From Planctomycetota bacterium (lineage in GTDB: Bacteria; Planctomycetota; UBA1135; GCA-002686595), in assembly GCA_014237855.1 (NCBI GenBank), contig JABACD010000001.1, forward strand, positions 434,001-498,000: 64,000 bases of DNA, in the 5' to 3' direction. Position 1 is the first letter of the stretch; each line of letters begins with the position of its first letter. The translations under genes were made by a program, and so were the position numbers. Below, one piece after another: positions 8,443 through 17,356 of the stretch. The notes under the pieces are model-generated. The model was not told the origin of the DNA. It saw nothing but the letters and a program-made list of their open reading frames with translations, and did no database searches.

Positions 8443-9240
8443 GTGAACGCTCAGAAGACCGACTCCTCCATCGCTCACTTCCAAGAGGTGAGCAAGAACT
8501 TCGGGGGCCACACAGCCCTCTCCGATCTGAGCTTCGAAGTGAAGCAAGGAGAAGTACTCGGCCTGCTGGGTCCCAATGGAGCCGGCAAGACCACGGCACT
8601 GCGCCTGCTGTGCGGCCTGATCGCCCCCGACCGAGGAAAGGTCGAGGTCTGCGGACACGATGCGGCGACCAATCCTCTGCAGGCACGCAAGCGACTCTCC
8701 TTCGTTCCTGATGGCGCACCGCTCTACGCAAATCTCAGCCCCAGACAGCACCTGACCCTCGTGGGGCGGCTGCACGGAATCGAGGAGGCTGATCATCGCG
8801 AGGAAGGAGCGAGGCTACTCGAAGCTCTGGAGCTCGATGATCGAGCTGACGACCCCATCGGCCAGTTCTCCAGAGGCATGCGGCAAAAGGCTGCACTCGC
8901 TTGCGCCCTGCTTCCACGCCCCAGACTGCTGGCACTCGACGAACCCCTCTCAGGCCTCGACGCCCCTACGACTGCCGTCTTCAAGGAAGTGCTCAAGAGC
9001 TGGGCCAAACGAGGAGGTGCGGTGCTCTACACCTCTCACCTGCTGGATGTTGTCGAGCGCGTTTGCGACCGGATGGTGATCCTCTGCGATGGACGCCTGG
9101 TAGGCATGGGGAGCCTTGAGGACCTACGAGAGGGGGCTGGCGTGAGCGGCACCCTCGAGGAGGTCTTTGCGCGCATTGCCCAAGCTGAGGATCCCGTTAG
9201 CCGCGCTCAAGCGCTCTTGGGCGACCTCGAACCCAGCTGA
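8443..9240 (+). CDS. ABC transporter ATP-binding protein
   Basis: This is the nucleotide-binding subunit of an ABC transporter, 265 residues from GTG 8443. An in-frame ATG at 8395 is inside the preceding terminator hairpin, so GTG 8443 is preferred. Visible motifs are the Walker A LGPNGAGKTTALRLL, the signature FSRGMRQKAALACALL, the Walker B LLALDEPLSGLD, and the switch histidine in YTSHLLD. The type resembles the CcmA/DrrA-like ATPases that pair with ABC-2 type exporters. The next gene, five bases downstream, encodes the likely membrane partner. The substrate is unknown. Confidence 0.9.
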   Translation: MNAQKTDSSIAHFQEVSKNFGGHTALSDLSFEVKQGEVLGLLGPNGAGKTTALRLLCGLIAPDRGKVEVCGHDAATNPLQARKRLSFVPDGAPLYANLSPRQHLTLVGRLHGIEEADHREEGARLLEALELDDRADDPIGQFSRGMRQKAALACALLPRPRLLALDEPLSGLDAPTTAVFKEVLKSWAKRGGAVLYTSHLLDVVERVCDRMVILCDGRLVGMGSLEDLREGAGVSGTLEEVFARIAQAEDPVSRAQALLGDLEPS

Positions 9241-9245
9241 GTTCC

Positions 9246-10769
9246 GTGTTGCTCCGCATCCGTGCCATTGCCACCGCTCGGCTGAGAGCCCACATGGGAG
9301 GGGAGCTGGTCCCCGCTGCTGCCTTGCTCGCTCAGGGCTCACTGGTAGGTGCCCTGGCCTTGATGGTCCGCGACGGGCTCGACGATTGGGGCTTCTCTCT
9401 CTTCACCCTGAGCCTGAGCGCCGGGCTCGTCTCGATGACCCTGCTCGGCGAGTTCGGCAGCCTCCTGCGGAGCGACCCTGCTGCCGCCTGGTCCGAAGCT
9501 CTACCTGCCAGCCCTCTGGAGCGACGGGCAGGCAACGCACTTGCCGTACTGCTGCTGCTGGGCTTGCTCAGTGCAGGCGTACTGCTACCGGCTGCCTTGC
9601 TGGCGCCAGCGGAGATGTCAGTCGGCGCCAGGGCCATGCTGCTCGTCGCCAGCGCAAGCCAGGCCGTGGCCCTGGGGTCCTGCCTTCTGACAATCCAGGC
9701 CTTGCTCGGTGCCCGGATCGAGGGCCTGCTGGTTCTCTTGCAAACCCTGCTGGTCGTGGGCGCAGTGACCGGGCTGCTCACGGCTCCCGCCATGGTCCCC
9801 GCCGTCAGTGCCATCGAGTCCGGTGAAGTGCTCTGGCCGGCTGGCCTGAGCTGGTTCCCGCCTGCCTGGTATTCATCCCTGGTGGCAGCTGGGCCGACCA
9901 GTGCCTCACTGCCACCCGTTGCGCTCCTGCTCCTGGGAACCCTCATCGCCCTCCTTGTTCTGTTCGCCCTTCCCCCCGCAGCGGATGAACGAAGTCGACG
10001 CAGCGCGACAGTGCTCACCTGGTTCCTCCGCCCGGTGCGCGCGCTGGCCTCGAGGTTCTGGGTTCGTCCAGCCGAACGGGGCACCTTCGACCTGGTGTAT
10101 GACGCCCTTCCCTTGGAGCGCGACTTCGTTCTTCGTACCTATCCGATGATCGGAATTCCCCTGGCCTTCCTCGTGGTCGGTGCGGATGGCGAGGGTGGCC
10201 AGGGGCTTCGAGACTTGCTAGCGCTGCTCCTCTTTACTCCCGCGGTCTACCTGCCCGTTCTTCTCGCGCATGTACCCGTCACTGCAAGCCCCGGAGCCAG
10301 GTGGATCTTGGACTGTGCTCCTATCCCGGCCGAAGCCGTGCAGGGCGGTGCGGTGAAGGCTCTGGCCGTGAGATTCCTGCTGCCGCTCTACCTGGTTCTC
10401 ACGCTGCTAGCCGTCTACTTCTCTGGCCTACTCTTCGCCGCACGACTGGCAATTCCAGGAGCACTCATAACCCTCATCTCATTGCGGCTGCTCTATCCAC
10501 GCTGCGCGCTGGCCCCGCCACTCTCGACGGCAACCGATGAGATCGAGGTCCGGCACGACTGGACGGGATTCCTGCTGACCCTCGCTGTCGTCCTCACGCT
10601 ACTGGCCATCACAGCCCAACGATTGATCGTCGACCTGCCAAGATCAATCGTCTTCCTCCTCGCGCTTCTGACCCTCGAGCTGATCTTGAGCCGAGTGAAT
10701 CGAGCTGGAGAAGCAGCCACCCTGCGTCCGACGGAGCTGGGCAACGATGGAGTTGTCGATGGCCCGTGA
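9246..10769 (+). CDS. Multi-pass membrane protein, probable ABC exporter permease
   Basis: The 507-residue product has about a dozen hydrophobic segments rich in Leu, Ala and Val, separated by short charged loops. The longest soluble loops lie around residues 250-290 and 415-430. It follows the ATPase gene by five bases, starting at GTG 9246, which makes it the natural permease partner. I do not recognise a specific permease family in the sequence, so the role rests on context. It converges with the pseudouridine synthase gene, whose stop abuts its own. Confidence 0.65.
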   Translation: MLLRIRAIATARLRAHMGGELVPAAALLAQGSLVGALALMVRDGLDDWGFSLFTLSLSAGLVSMTLLGEFGSLLRSDPAAAWSEALPASPLERRAGNALAVLLLLGLLSAGVLLPAALLAPAEMSVGARAMLLVASASQAVALGSCLLTIQALLGARIEGLLVLLQTLLVVGAVTGLLTAPAMVPAVSAIESGEVLWPAGLSWFPPAWYSSLVAAGPTSASLPPVALLLLGTLIALLVLFALPPAADERSRRSATVLTWFLRPVRALASRFWVRPAERGTFDLVYDALPLERDFVLRTYPMIGIPLAFLVVGADGEGGQGLRDLLALLLFTPAVYLPVLLAHVPVTASPGARWILDCAPIPAEAVQGGAVKALAVRFLLPLYLVLTLLAVYFSGLLFAARLAIPGALITLISLRLLYPRCALAPPLSTATDEIEVRHDWTGFLLTLAVVLTLLAITAQRLIVDLPRSIVFLLALLTLELILSRVNRAGEAATLRPTELGNDGVVDGP

Positions 10770-11831
10770 CTAGACATCCTGCAGATCTCGCAAGCAGAGG
10801 TGCTCGCGTAGATCCGAGGGCAGCGGGCTGACCACCTCAACCGGCTCTCCAGTCACAGAGGAGGTGAACACAAGCCGGTGGCTGTGCAGCGCGTGCCGGG
10901 GCAATTCCAGAGCCTTGAGGTCCTCCTCCGTCAGTGCTCCTTCAGCCTGTCTGCAGAAGAAATTCTCGTCGGGGCCGTAGAGCTTGTCTCCAACGATTGG
11001 GTGCCCGATCGCAGCCAGGTGCACCCGGATCTGGTGCTGGCGCCCCGTGAAGATCTCACAGGACACGAGGCTGCAATCTCCATAGCCGCGCAAGAGCTTC
11101 CAGTCTGTTCTGCAAGAGAGACCATCAACAGCAACCGTCATCTTCAAGCGCACCTGGCTGGCTCTGGCCTGCCCGATGGGGAGCTCGATCGAACCACCGG
11201 ACTGCTCTGGAGCTCCCTGAATGATGGCCAGATATTCCTTCTCGACCAAGCGCTCCTCGAACTGGCTCGCCAGGCGTCGATGCGCCTCGGGATTCTTCGC
11301 GACGAGGACGACGCCGCTGGTCTCGCGATCGAGCCGGTGACACAGCCTGGGGGCTATGCCCTGATCGAGATGGCTGCACCTGTAGCGAACGTGCACCCTC
11401 TGAATGAGTGTATCGGAGTGGTGTCGACCACTAGGATGCACTGGAAGGAGTGCCGGCTTGTCGACCACAATGGCATCCTCGTCCTCGTAGAGAATGGTGA
11501 GTTCGTCAGACACAAACTCTGGCACAGGAAGCCGCGAGGCTGGAGGAATCACCACAACCACCTTGGCTCCATCACGCAGTCTCCGGCCTGGTCGCCGCTC
11601 CTGGGAAGGCTCGTCCGATGAAGGCGCGCTACTGCCCTGGACGTAAGTCCAACCCTCTCGGATCAAGCGTTGGATCGAAGAACGAGAGCGCCACTTGAGG
11701 TGGCGGGCAAGGAAGGCATCGAGGCGAACGTTGAGCTCCTCACTTCGTACCCCGTACGAACTTGCACGGACATCGAATTCAACCCTCTCGGGTGGCTGAT
11801 TCAGATCGCGGTCTGTTGGAAAGAGTCCCAT
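10770..11831 (-). CDS. RluA-family pseudouridine synthase
   Basis: This enzyme converts specific uridines of rRNA or tRNA to pseudouridine. The 353-residue protein has an N-terminal S4-like RNA-binding region at about residues 32-95. The catalytic domain carries CHRLDRETSGVVLVAKN with the catalytic aspartate at 168, and further on GRQHQIRVHLAAIGHPIVGD, which is typical of RluA/RluC/RluD. Which uridine it modifies cannot be told. It lies downstream of rpsU on the same strand, separated by a strong hairpin, so it probably has its own promoter. Confidence 0.9.
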   Translation of the reverse strand: MGLFPTDRDLNQPPERVEFDVRASSYGVRSEELNVRLDAFLARHLKWRSRSSIQRLIREGWTYVQGSSAPSSDEPSQERRPGRRLRDGAKVVVVIPPASRLPVPEFVSDELTILYEDEDAIVVDKPALLPVHPSGRHHSDTLIQRVHVRYRCSHLDQGIAPRLCHRLDRETSGVVLVAKNPEAHRRLASQFEERLVEKEYLAIIQGAPEQSGGSIELPIGQARASQVRLKMTVAVDGLSCRTDWKLLRGYGDCSLVSCEIFTGRQHQIRVHLAAIGHPIVGDKLYGPDENFFCRQAEGALTEEDLKALELPRHALHSHRLVFTSSVTGEPVEVVSPLPSDLREHLCLRDLQDV

Positions 11832-11902
11832 CTCGGCTGCCTCCTCCGCACAGGGGGAGGTCCCCGATGATAGCCCCAGGCGCTCTACGATGGGAACAAA
11901 GC

Positions 11903-11938
11903 AGAGGACCCCGCTGCAGGGGGGCAGCAGGGTCCTCT
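11903..11938 (-). terminator. Hairpin terminator between rpsU and the RluA-family gene
   Basis: Arms 11903-11917 and 11924-11938 pair over 14 of 15 positions (one C/A mismatch) with a six-base G-rich loop. It sits about 40 bases beyond the rpsU stop. No clear T-run follows on the minus strand. Confidence 0.65.
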
Positions 11939-11978
11939 GAGGGTCGTTTCGCGGCTGACGCCGTCCGCAGGTTTCCGT

Positions 11979-12314
11979 CTACACCATCGAAGAGGAGCTC
12001 GGAGCACCTTCCTCGCGGCCTCTCGATCCTTGCGACTCTGTGCTCTGCTGGGGAGCACGCTTCACAGCGCGGCGTGCACGACGAGCTCGGTTCGAGCGCG
12101 CATTACGTCCACGGAAGTTGGGATCGTTGCGGCGAGCAGCCTTCAACACGGTACGCAGACGCTCGCGGCGTTCGCGGCGGCGCTTGTCCGAGCGCTTCTC
12201 GTGCCAGGTGTACGACTTGAAGAGACGGAAGATCCCACTGTAGTTGCACTGGCGCTTGAAGCGGCGCAGGGCTGACTCGAGGGACTCGTTCGGGCGAACC
12301 TGTACTTTGATCAA
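11979..12314 (-). CDS. rpsU: 30S ribosomal protein bS21 with long basic tail
   Basis: This small-subunit ribosomal protein acts near the mRNA 3' end/anti-SD region. Residues 1-60 match bS21: MIKVQVRPNESLESALRRFKR, then a stretch of Arg/Lys-rich helix with ERRERLR. The usual length is about 57-71 residues, but this one has 111. The extra 45 residues start with a second basic stretch (NARSNRARRARRAVKRA) and end in a Ser/Gly/Glu-rich tail. The gene stands alone between a terminator and the divergent helicase gene. Confidence 0.92.
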   Translation of the reverse strand: MIKVQVRPNESLESALRRFKRQCNYSGIFRLFKSYTWHEKRSDKRRRERRERLRTVLKAARRNDPNFRGRNARSNRARRARRAVKRAPQQSTESQGSRGREEGAPSSSSMV

Positions 12315-12539
12315 AGCGGTTTCTGAAGTGGCGGGACGTCCCGGGTGGGGCGTCTGACAGATGAACCACCCAGCCTGTGCCGGGGGCCCACGAGTGGCAT
12401 GTGAGCGTTCCTGGTGTCCGATTCGAGTATGTAGGCTCGGGCTCCCAGGGCGCGAAACGGGCCGAAGAGAGTACCGTCGAGACCCCCGTCCGGGAAGGGC
12501 CTGCTGGAAATCCGGCGAGGGGCCTGCGATGCTCTCCGG

Positions 12540-14789
12540 GTGGCCAGGGATGAATCACAAGCCAAGGGGGCCCAGAATGGGCCGGATTTGGTGATCTGCG
12601 GAACCATCGAGCGGGTCACATACAACGACGAGCAGTCGCTCTACTCGGTCCTAAAGATATCGCCTGATGCGGGTTACGACATCTCGGATGGCTCGCTCTT
12701 TCGCCCCAAGAGAGTCACGGCCGTCGGAAAGGCCCATGGACCCAGTGCTGGCCAGCATGTGCGGGTCTCCGGTCACTGGGAAGACCACAAGACCCACGGC
12801 AAGCAGTTCTCGTTCGACCTGATCGAAGTCCTGCCTCCGAGCGACACAGGCGGCCTGAAGCGCTACCTGGCCTCGGACACCTTCAGCGGCATCGGGGAGA
12901 AGCTGGCGGAACGCATTGTCGACAAGCTGGGCCCAGAGACCCTCGAACGGGTACGCAGCGACCCACGCAGCCTCGACGGGATCCGTGGGCTACGACCGGA
13001 AATCGCGGACCAGCTGGCGGAGAAGATCACCCAGGAGCTGGGCTCTCACAAGGCCCATGCCTTCCTCCGTGGCCTGGGCCTGGGCCCCTGGCAAACGGCA
13101 GCAATCGTCGAGAAGCTCGGCATCCACGCCGAGGATCTTGTACGGCAGGATCCTTACCAGCTCGCAGGCAAGGTTACCGGAATCGGTTTCGGTACGGCAG
13201 ATCGCGTCGCTCGAGCCATCGGAATTGAACTCGACGACCCACGCCGTGCTCGAGCAGGGATCTTGCAGGCCCTACGCGATGCTGCTGACGACGGACACTC
13301 CTGCCTGACAAGAGAGAGGGCACTCGAGAAGGCGGAGGAGCTCCTGGTCAACGCCGTGCCCCTCTCCGCGCTCGAGGACGTCGTGGAATCCCTCGAAGCC
13401 TCGAAGGAGCTGGTAGTCGAGGGCGATGAGGGGGACGAACCCGAGGACACTCGGCTCTACCTGCCACAGCTGGCATTTTGTGAGTCGATGCTGGCTCGAA
13501 ACCTGTCCGAACTGCTGGGTCAAGGTGAGACGCGCCCGCTGGCAACTGCCCAGCAGCTGGAGGACGCAGAGTCACGAGCGGGGATCGAGCTCCACGAGAG
13601 TCAACGGGAGGCCGTGCTGGGCCTACTGACTTCGCCCGTCGGGCTGCTCACGGGAGGGCCCGGAGTTGGCAAGACCACAATCGTGCGGTTGATCGTGGCC
13701 CTTGCCGAGGCAGCAGGTGCAACCGTCGCTCTTGCCTCTCCTACCGGCCGAGCAGCAAAACGCCTGGCGGAAGCCACCAACCGCGAGGCCTCCACCATTC
13801 ATCGCCTGCTCGGATGGAACCCCGCCGACGGAGGCTTCGAGCGCAACGCGACTCACCCCCTGGACGAGGACCTCGTGATCGTTGACGAGATCTCGATGCT
13901 CGACGTCACCCTGGCTCACCACCTGGTCAAGGCAGTACAGGCTCCAGCCCGACTCCTTCTTGTTGGCGACCCCAACCAGCTGCCGTCGGTTGGTCCCGGA
14001 AACGTCCTCTCCGACTTGATCGATTCTGGTTGCGTCCCTGTCCATCGGCTTCAACACATCTACCGGCAGGCCGAGGGCAGTCGAATCATCCATAACGCTC
14101 ACCGAATCCTGAGGGGCGAGCTACCGGAGTTTCCTGCACGCGGAGACCGCCAGTCCGATTTTTACTTCTTCCCGGTTGATGAGTCACAGGCCTGCGCAGA
14201 TCGAATCGTGGAGGTCGTCACCGAGCGCATCCCCAATAACTTTGGCTTCGACTGGACGACAGACGTTCAGGTGATCTCCCCGATGTACCGGGGGCCTGCG
14301 GGCGTCGACGCCCTCAATGACGCCCTGCGCGAGGCCCAGGGAATCGGCGGCCTCGAGATCAGCCGGGGAGAGCGCAGCTGGCGCGTGGGTGATCGGGTGA
14401 TTCACACGCGGAATGACTACGAGAAGGAGATCTATAACGGTGACATGGGTCGGATCACCTCAGTCATGCCGGGCCATGGGCTGACCGTTGCATTTCCCGA
14501 GCGCGACGTTGACTACACCATGGCAGAGATCAGTGATCTGCGACCCGCCTTTGCGATCACGGTTCACCGCTCGCAGGGAGGGGAGTTTCCGGTTGTGATC
14601 ATTCCGCTGGTCACTCAGCACTTCATGATGCTGCAGCGAAACTTGATCTACACTGCCATCACCAGGGCACGCGAACTTGTCGTACTGGTCGGTTCCCTAC
14701 GTGCACTGCAGATGGCCGTCGAGAACAGCTCTCAAAGCGAGCGCTCCAGCGCCCTGTCCAAGAAGCTGCGAGAGGGGCTGCGAGCCTGA
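12540..14789 (+). CDS. RecD2-type ATP-dependent DNA helicase
   Basis: This superfamily 1B 5'-3' DNA helicase of the RecD/TraA group is 749 residues. The N-terminal 90 residues form an OB-like region, followed by helix-hairpin-helix segments (SGIGEKLAERIVDKL near residue 120). The Walker A motif LLTGGPGVGKTTIVR lies near 370, the Walker B VIVDEISMLD near 445, and the C-terminal motif AITVHRSQGGEFPVVIIPL near 675. It has the N-terminal extension typical of stand-alone RecD2 rather than RecBCD-type RecD. GTG 12540 is used as the start, without a clear ribosome binding site. Confidence 0.9.
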   Translation: MARDESQAKGAQNGPDLVICGTIERVTYNDEQSLYSVLKISPDAGYDISDGSLFRPKRVTAVGKAHGPSAGQHVRVSGHWEDHKTHGKQFSFDLIEVLPPSDTGGLKRYLASDTFSGIGEKLAERIVDKLGPETLERVRSDPRSLDGIRGLRPEIADQLAEKITQELGSHKAHAFLRGLGLGPWQTAAIVEKLGIHAEDLVRQDPYQLAGKVTGIGFGTADRVARAIGIELDDPRRARAGILQALRDAADDGHSCLTRERALEKAEELLVNAVPLSALEDVVESLEASKELVVEGDEGDEPEDTRLYLPQLAFCESMLARNLSELLGQGETRPLATAQQLEDAESRAGIELHESQREAVLGLLTSPVGLLTGGPGVGKTTIVRLIVALAEAAGATVALASPTGRAAKRLAEATNREASTIHRLLGWNPADGGFERNATHPLDEDLVIVDEISMLDVTLAHHLVKAVQAPARLLLVGDPNQLPSVGPGNVLSDLIDSGCVPVHRLQHIYRQAEGSRIIHNAHRILRGELPEFPARGDRQSDFYFFPVDESQACADRIVEVVTERIPNNFGFDWTTDVQVISPMYRGPAGVDALNDALREAQGIGGLEISRGERSWRVGDRVIHTRNDYEKEIYNGDMGRITSVMPGHGLTVAFPERDVDYTMAEISDLRPAFAITVHRSQGGEFPVVIIPLVTQHFMMLQRNLIYTAITRARELVVLVGSLRALQMAVENSSQSERSSALSKKLREGLRA

Positions 14790-15177
14790 GCCCGTGGAGC
14801 GCCCGCCCCACCCGAGTGCTGGCCACTAAAAACAATCAGGATCACCGGCAGAGCCGAAGATCCTGACTGACGTTGGCGTACGGATCTCGAGTTCCTCCTT
14901 CAACATGTCGGGCAGCAAGCCGAAGCTTGCCAGCGACCGAAGTCAGAGAGAACTGCGAGGTTGTTCGCGATGCGAACGCAGCACTTCTAAATTGCTAGAA
15001 AGGCAGGAACAAGCCTTTTCCCCCTCGAATTCGGGCGTTTTGCCGGAGCCGATAACGGCAAAATTACGCTTCAAATCCCTTGCCACGGAGAGCCCTCTTT
15101 GGAAGGAAGCTGCACGAATCAGCCCCTAGAGCCCGAATACGGCCGTTTATGAGGGAGAAGCAAGCGAGGTTGTGCCC
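14790..15177. other. Intergenic stretch between convergent genes
   Basis: This 388-base region lies between the helicase and rarA, whose stops face each other. A hairpin is visible at 14836-14866. The rest includes an open frame at 14905-15129 that resembles nothing and has no ribosome binding site. I see no RNA gene or repeat in it. Confidence 0.5.
14836..14866 (+). terminator. Hairpin, possible terminator of the helicase gene
   Basis: An eight-base perfect inverted repeat (TCAGGATC at 14836-14843 and GATCCTGA at 14859-14866) encloses a short inner CGGC/GCCG pairing. It lies about 50 bases after the helicase stop. It has an A-run before it and no T-run after it, so it would end transcription better in the leftward direction. 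Confidence 0.4.
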
Positions 15178-16473
15178 TCAAGACGAGCTCTCCTGGCCTG
15201 GATTCGGCTTGAAGTAGCGACGATTCACGAGGGAATTCGGCATGCAATTCATCTCATTTACTGCACCCGGATCATCGTGTGAGTATCGATAACCCTTGCC
15301 GTAGCCCACCTCCTTCATCAGGTCTGTCGAGGCATTCCTCAGGTGCAGCGGCACCGATTCGGCGACAGTTTCGGCCACATCTCGCTCGGCCTTTGAGAGG
15401 GCCACGTAGAGCGCGTTGGACTTCCTCGCCCGAGCCAGATAGATCGCGCACTGCACCAGCGCCAGCTTCCCCTCAGGGTAACCAAGTTGGTGATAAGCCT
15501 CCGCCGCATCCAACGCTACACGCAGGGCGTAGGGATCCGCCAGCCCGATGTCTTCGCTGGCCATGCGTATCAAGCGCCGGCCCAAGTAGCGGCCATCCTC
15601 TCCAGCCTCCATCATTCGCGTCAGCCAATAGAGAGCGGCATTCTCGTCCGAGTTCCGGATGCTCTTGTGGAGAGCAGAGATGAGGTTGTAGTGCTCCTCT
15701 CCACTCTTGTCGTAGTGCAAGACCTTTCTTTGCAGCACCTCGGCAACCTGATCCGAAAGCAGCTCTTCACCGGGCTCTAGTATTGCCGCTGCAGTCTCCA
15801 GGGCAGTCAGGGCACGACGTGCATCGCCATCACAGCCATTTGCAACCTGGCTGAGGACATCGTCCGAGGCCACGAAGGCACCAGCCAGGCCACGCTCCTC
15901 ATCAACGAGCGCACGCCGGAGAAGTCCGACGAGATCTGCCACTGAGAGCGGCTCCAGCACGAGCGTACGCACACGCGAGAGCAAGGCCGAGTTCACTTCA
16001 AAAGAGGGATTCTCGGTCGTCGCTCCAATCAGCAGGATGTCACCGCGCTCCACATGCGGGAGGAATGCATCCTGTTGCGCCTTGTTGAATCGATGGATCT
16101 CATCAATGAAGAGCAGCGTTCGCTCACCGCTCTTGCCTCGACGCTCCTCCGCCCTCGCCATGACAGCACGAATCTCCTTGATGCCTGAGAGGACAGCGGA
16201 GAAGGGCACGAAACGCAGTCCCGTGCGGGAGGCAATCAAGCGTGCCAGGGTTGTCTTACCCGTACCTGGCGGCCCCCAGAGAATCAGGCTCTGCGTCAGT
16301 CCGCCTTCGAGCAGAGACCAGAGGATCTTTCCCTCGCCAACGAGCTGGGATTGCCCTGCGTATTCCGAGAGCGAACGCGGACGCATGCGGTCGGCCAGAG
16401 GCGCACCTTCAAGCGCCTCCTGCAACGGGTCATTGAAGACCTCATCCGGCGTGCCAAAGAGATCGGGACTCAT
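15178..16473 (-). CDS. rarA: Replication-associated recombination protein A (AAA+ ATPase)
   Basis: RarA/MgsA is a clamp-loader-like AAA+ ATPase that acts at stalled replication forks. The 431-residue protein has the family N-terminus PLADRMRPRSLSEYAGQSQLVG, Walker A GPPGTGKTT at 67-75, and Walker B LFIDEIHRFNKAQQDAFLP from residue 121. It also has the sensor region LIGATTENPSFEVNSALLSR and the C-terminal tetramerisation region with EAYHQLGYPEGKLALVQCAI. Its ATG overlaps the stop of the upstream methyltransferase gene (ATGA-type overlap), so the two are co-translated. Confidence 0.95.
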   Translation of the reverse strand: MSPDLFGTPDEVFNDPLQEALEGAPLADRMRPRSLSEYAGQSQLVGEGKILWSLLEGGLTQSLILWGPPGTGKTTLARLIASRTGLRFVPFSAVLSGIKEIRAVMARAEERRGKSGERTLLFIDEIHRFNKAQQDAFLPHVERGDILLIGATTENPSFEVNSALLSRVRTLVLEPLSVADLVGLLRRALVDEERGLAGAFVASDDVLSQVANGCDGDARRALTALETAAAILEPGEELLSDQVAEVLQRKVLHYDKSGEEHYNLISALHKSIRNSDENAALYWLTRMMEAGEDGRYLGRRLIRMASEDIGLADPYALRVALDAAEAYHQLGYPEGKLALVQCAIYLARARKSNALYVALSKAERDVAETVAESVPLHLRNASTDLMKEVGYGKGYRYSHDDPGAVNEMNCMPNSLVNRRYFKPNPGQESSS

Positions 16474-17243
16474 GCCCCTCCTCCTGCTGCAAAGAGCAAG
16501 AGAGAAGTCGCCACTGTGACATTGAGTGACTCAACAGCGCCCGCCATTGGAATCGAGACCCCCTCGAAGTCAGTCATGATCGCCGGAGAGGTCCCCGTTT
16601 CTCCAGTCACCCAGATGGCGAGCGGCGGCGACCAGGAGAAAGCCCTCCAGTCAGTTCCTCCGCGGGTCACGGCGCAAACCTGACGAACACCATGCGACTC
16701 CAGGTGTCCTGCAATCTCCTCTGCGGAGTCGACCTCCCAGATCGCAAGGCGCAAGAGGCTGCCCATCGAACCCCGCAAGGCCTTGGGTCCAAAGCATCGT
16801 GCACCGCCTCTCACGGTGACCAGCGCAGTGAACCCGGCTGCCTCGGCCGTCCGCGCCAGCGCACCCAGGTTGCCTGGGTCCTGAAGTCCCGCGACCACGA
16901 GAGTGCGCGGATGCTCGGCAGGCCCAAGAGCGGAGAGCTCTGATCCATCCGGACAAACAGCCAGGGCCATGACGCCGGGGCTTGTCTCCAGAGAGCTGAT
17001 TCGAGCCAGGAGTTCGTGCTCTACCCTCCTTACTTCAAGATCGGCAGCCTCAAGTTCTCGGGCGCGGTCTTCTCTCTGCGCCGAGACCAGCACCACCTCG
17101 AGGCCGTAGCCCGCAGCCACCGCATCATCCACCAGCCGATCCCCCTCGAGCACCATGACTCCCGGGGTCTTGCCGCTGACGGCGGCGCCCGCTCGCTTGA
17201 GCAGCGCATTCGAGCGTGAACGAATGACCTCCTGATTCTCCAT
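16470..17243 (-). CDS. SpoU/TrmH-family RNA 2'-O-methyltransferase
   Basis: This is a SPOUT-class methyltransferase that transfers methyl from SAM to the ribose 2'-OH of an rRNA or tRNA nucleotide. The 257-residue protein has a short N-terminal substrate-binding region and the three SpoU motifs: VVAGLQDPGNLGALARTAEAAG (near residue 110), IWVTGETGTS, and the C-terminal SIPMAGAVESLNVTVATSLLL. This layout matches RlmB/TsnR-like enzymes; the target site is not known. It is divergent from rsgA, with a 113-base gap, and coupled to rarA. Confidence 0.9.
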   Translation of the reverse strand: MENQEVIRSRSNALLKRAGAAVSGKTPGVMVLEGDRLVDDAVAAGYGLEVVLVSAQREDRARELEAADLEVRRVEHELLARISSLETSPGVMALAVCPDGSELSALGPAEHPRTLVVAGLQDPGNLGALARTAEAAGFTALVTVRGGARCFGPKALRGSMGSLLRLAIWEVDSAEEIAGHLESHGVRQVCAVTRGGTDWRAFSWSPPLAIWVTGETGTSPAIMTDFEGVSIPMAGAVESLNVTVATSLLLFAAGGGA

Positions 17244-17356
17244 TGGAGCAGTCTAGCCCGATCTCCTCCTCAGATTGTGACTCAGAACCGCCCTCGTTCT
17301 CCATCCCTCGCACCAGACGCCTTGGACCTGAGCCTGCCGCGGGGTACAAGGTGCCG

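Noticed and set aside
9332..10084. Minus-strand open frame of 250 residues
   Set aside because: It lies opposite the membrane protein gene and is rich in Arg, Ser and Ala, as expected of a shadow.
14905..15129. Small open frame (74 residues) between the helicase and rarA
   Set aside because: No ribosome binding site, no family resemblance and no conserved pattern could be seen.
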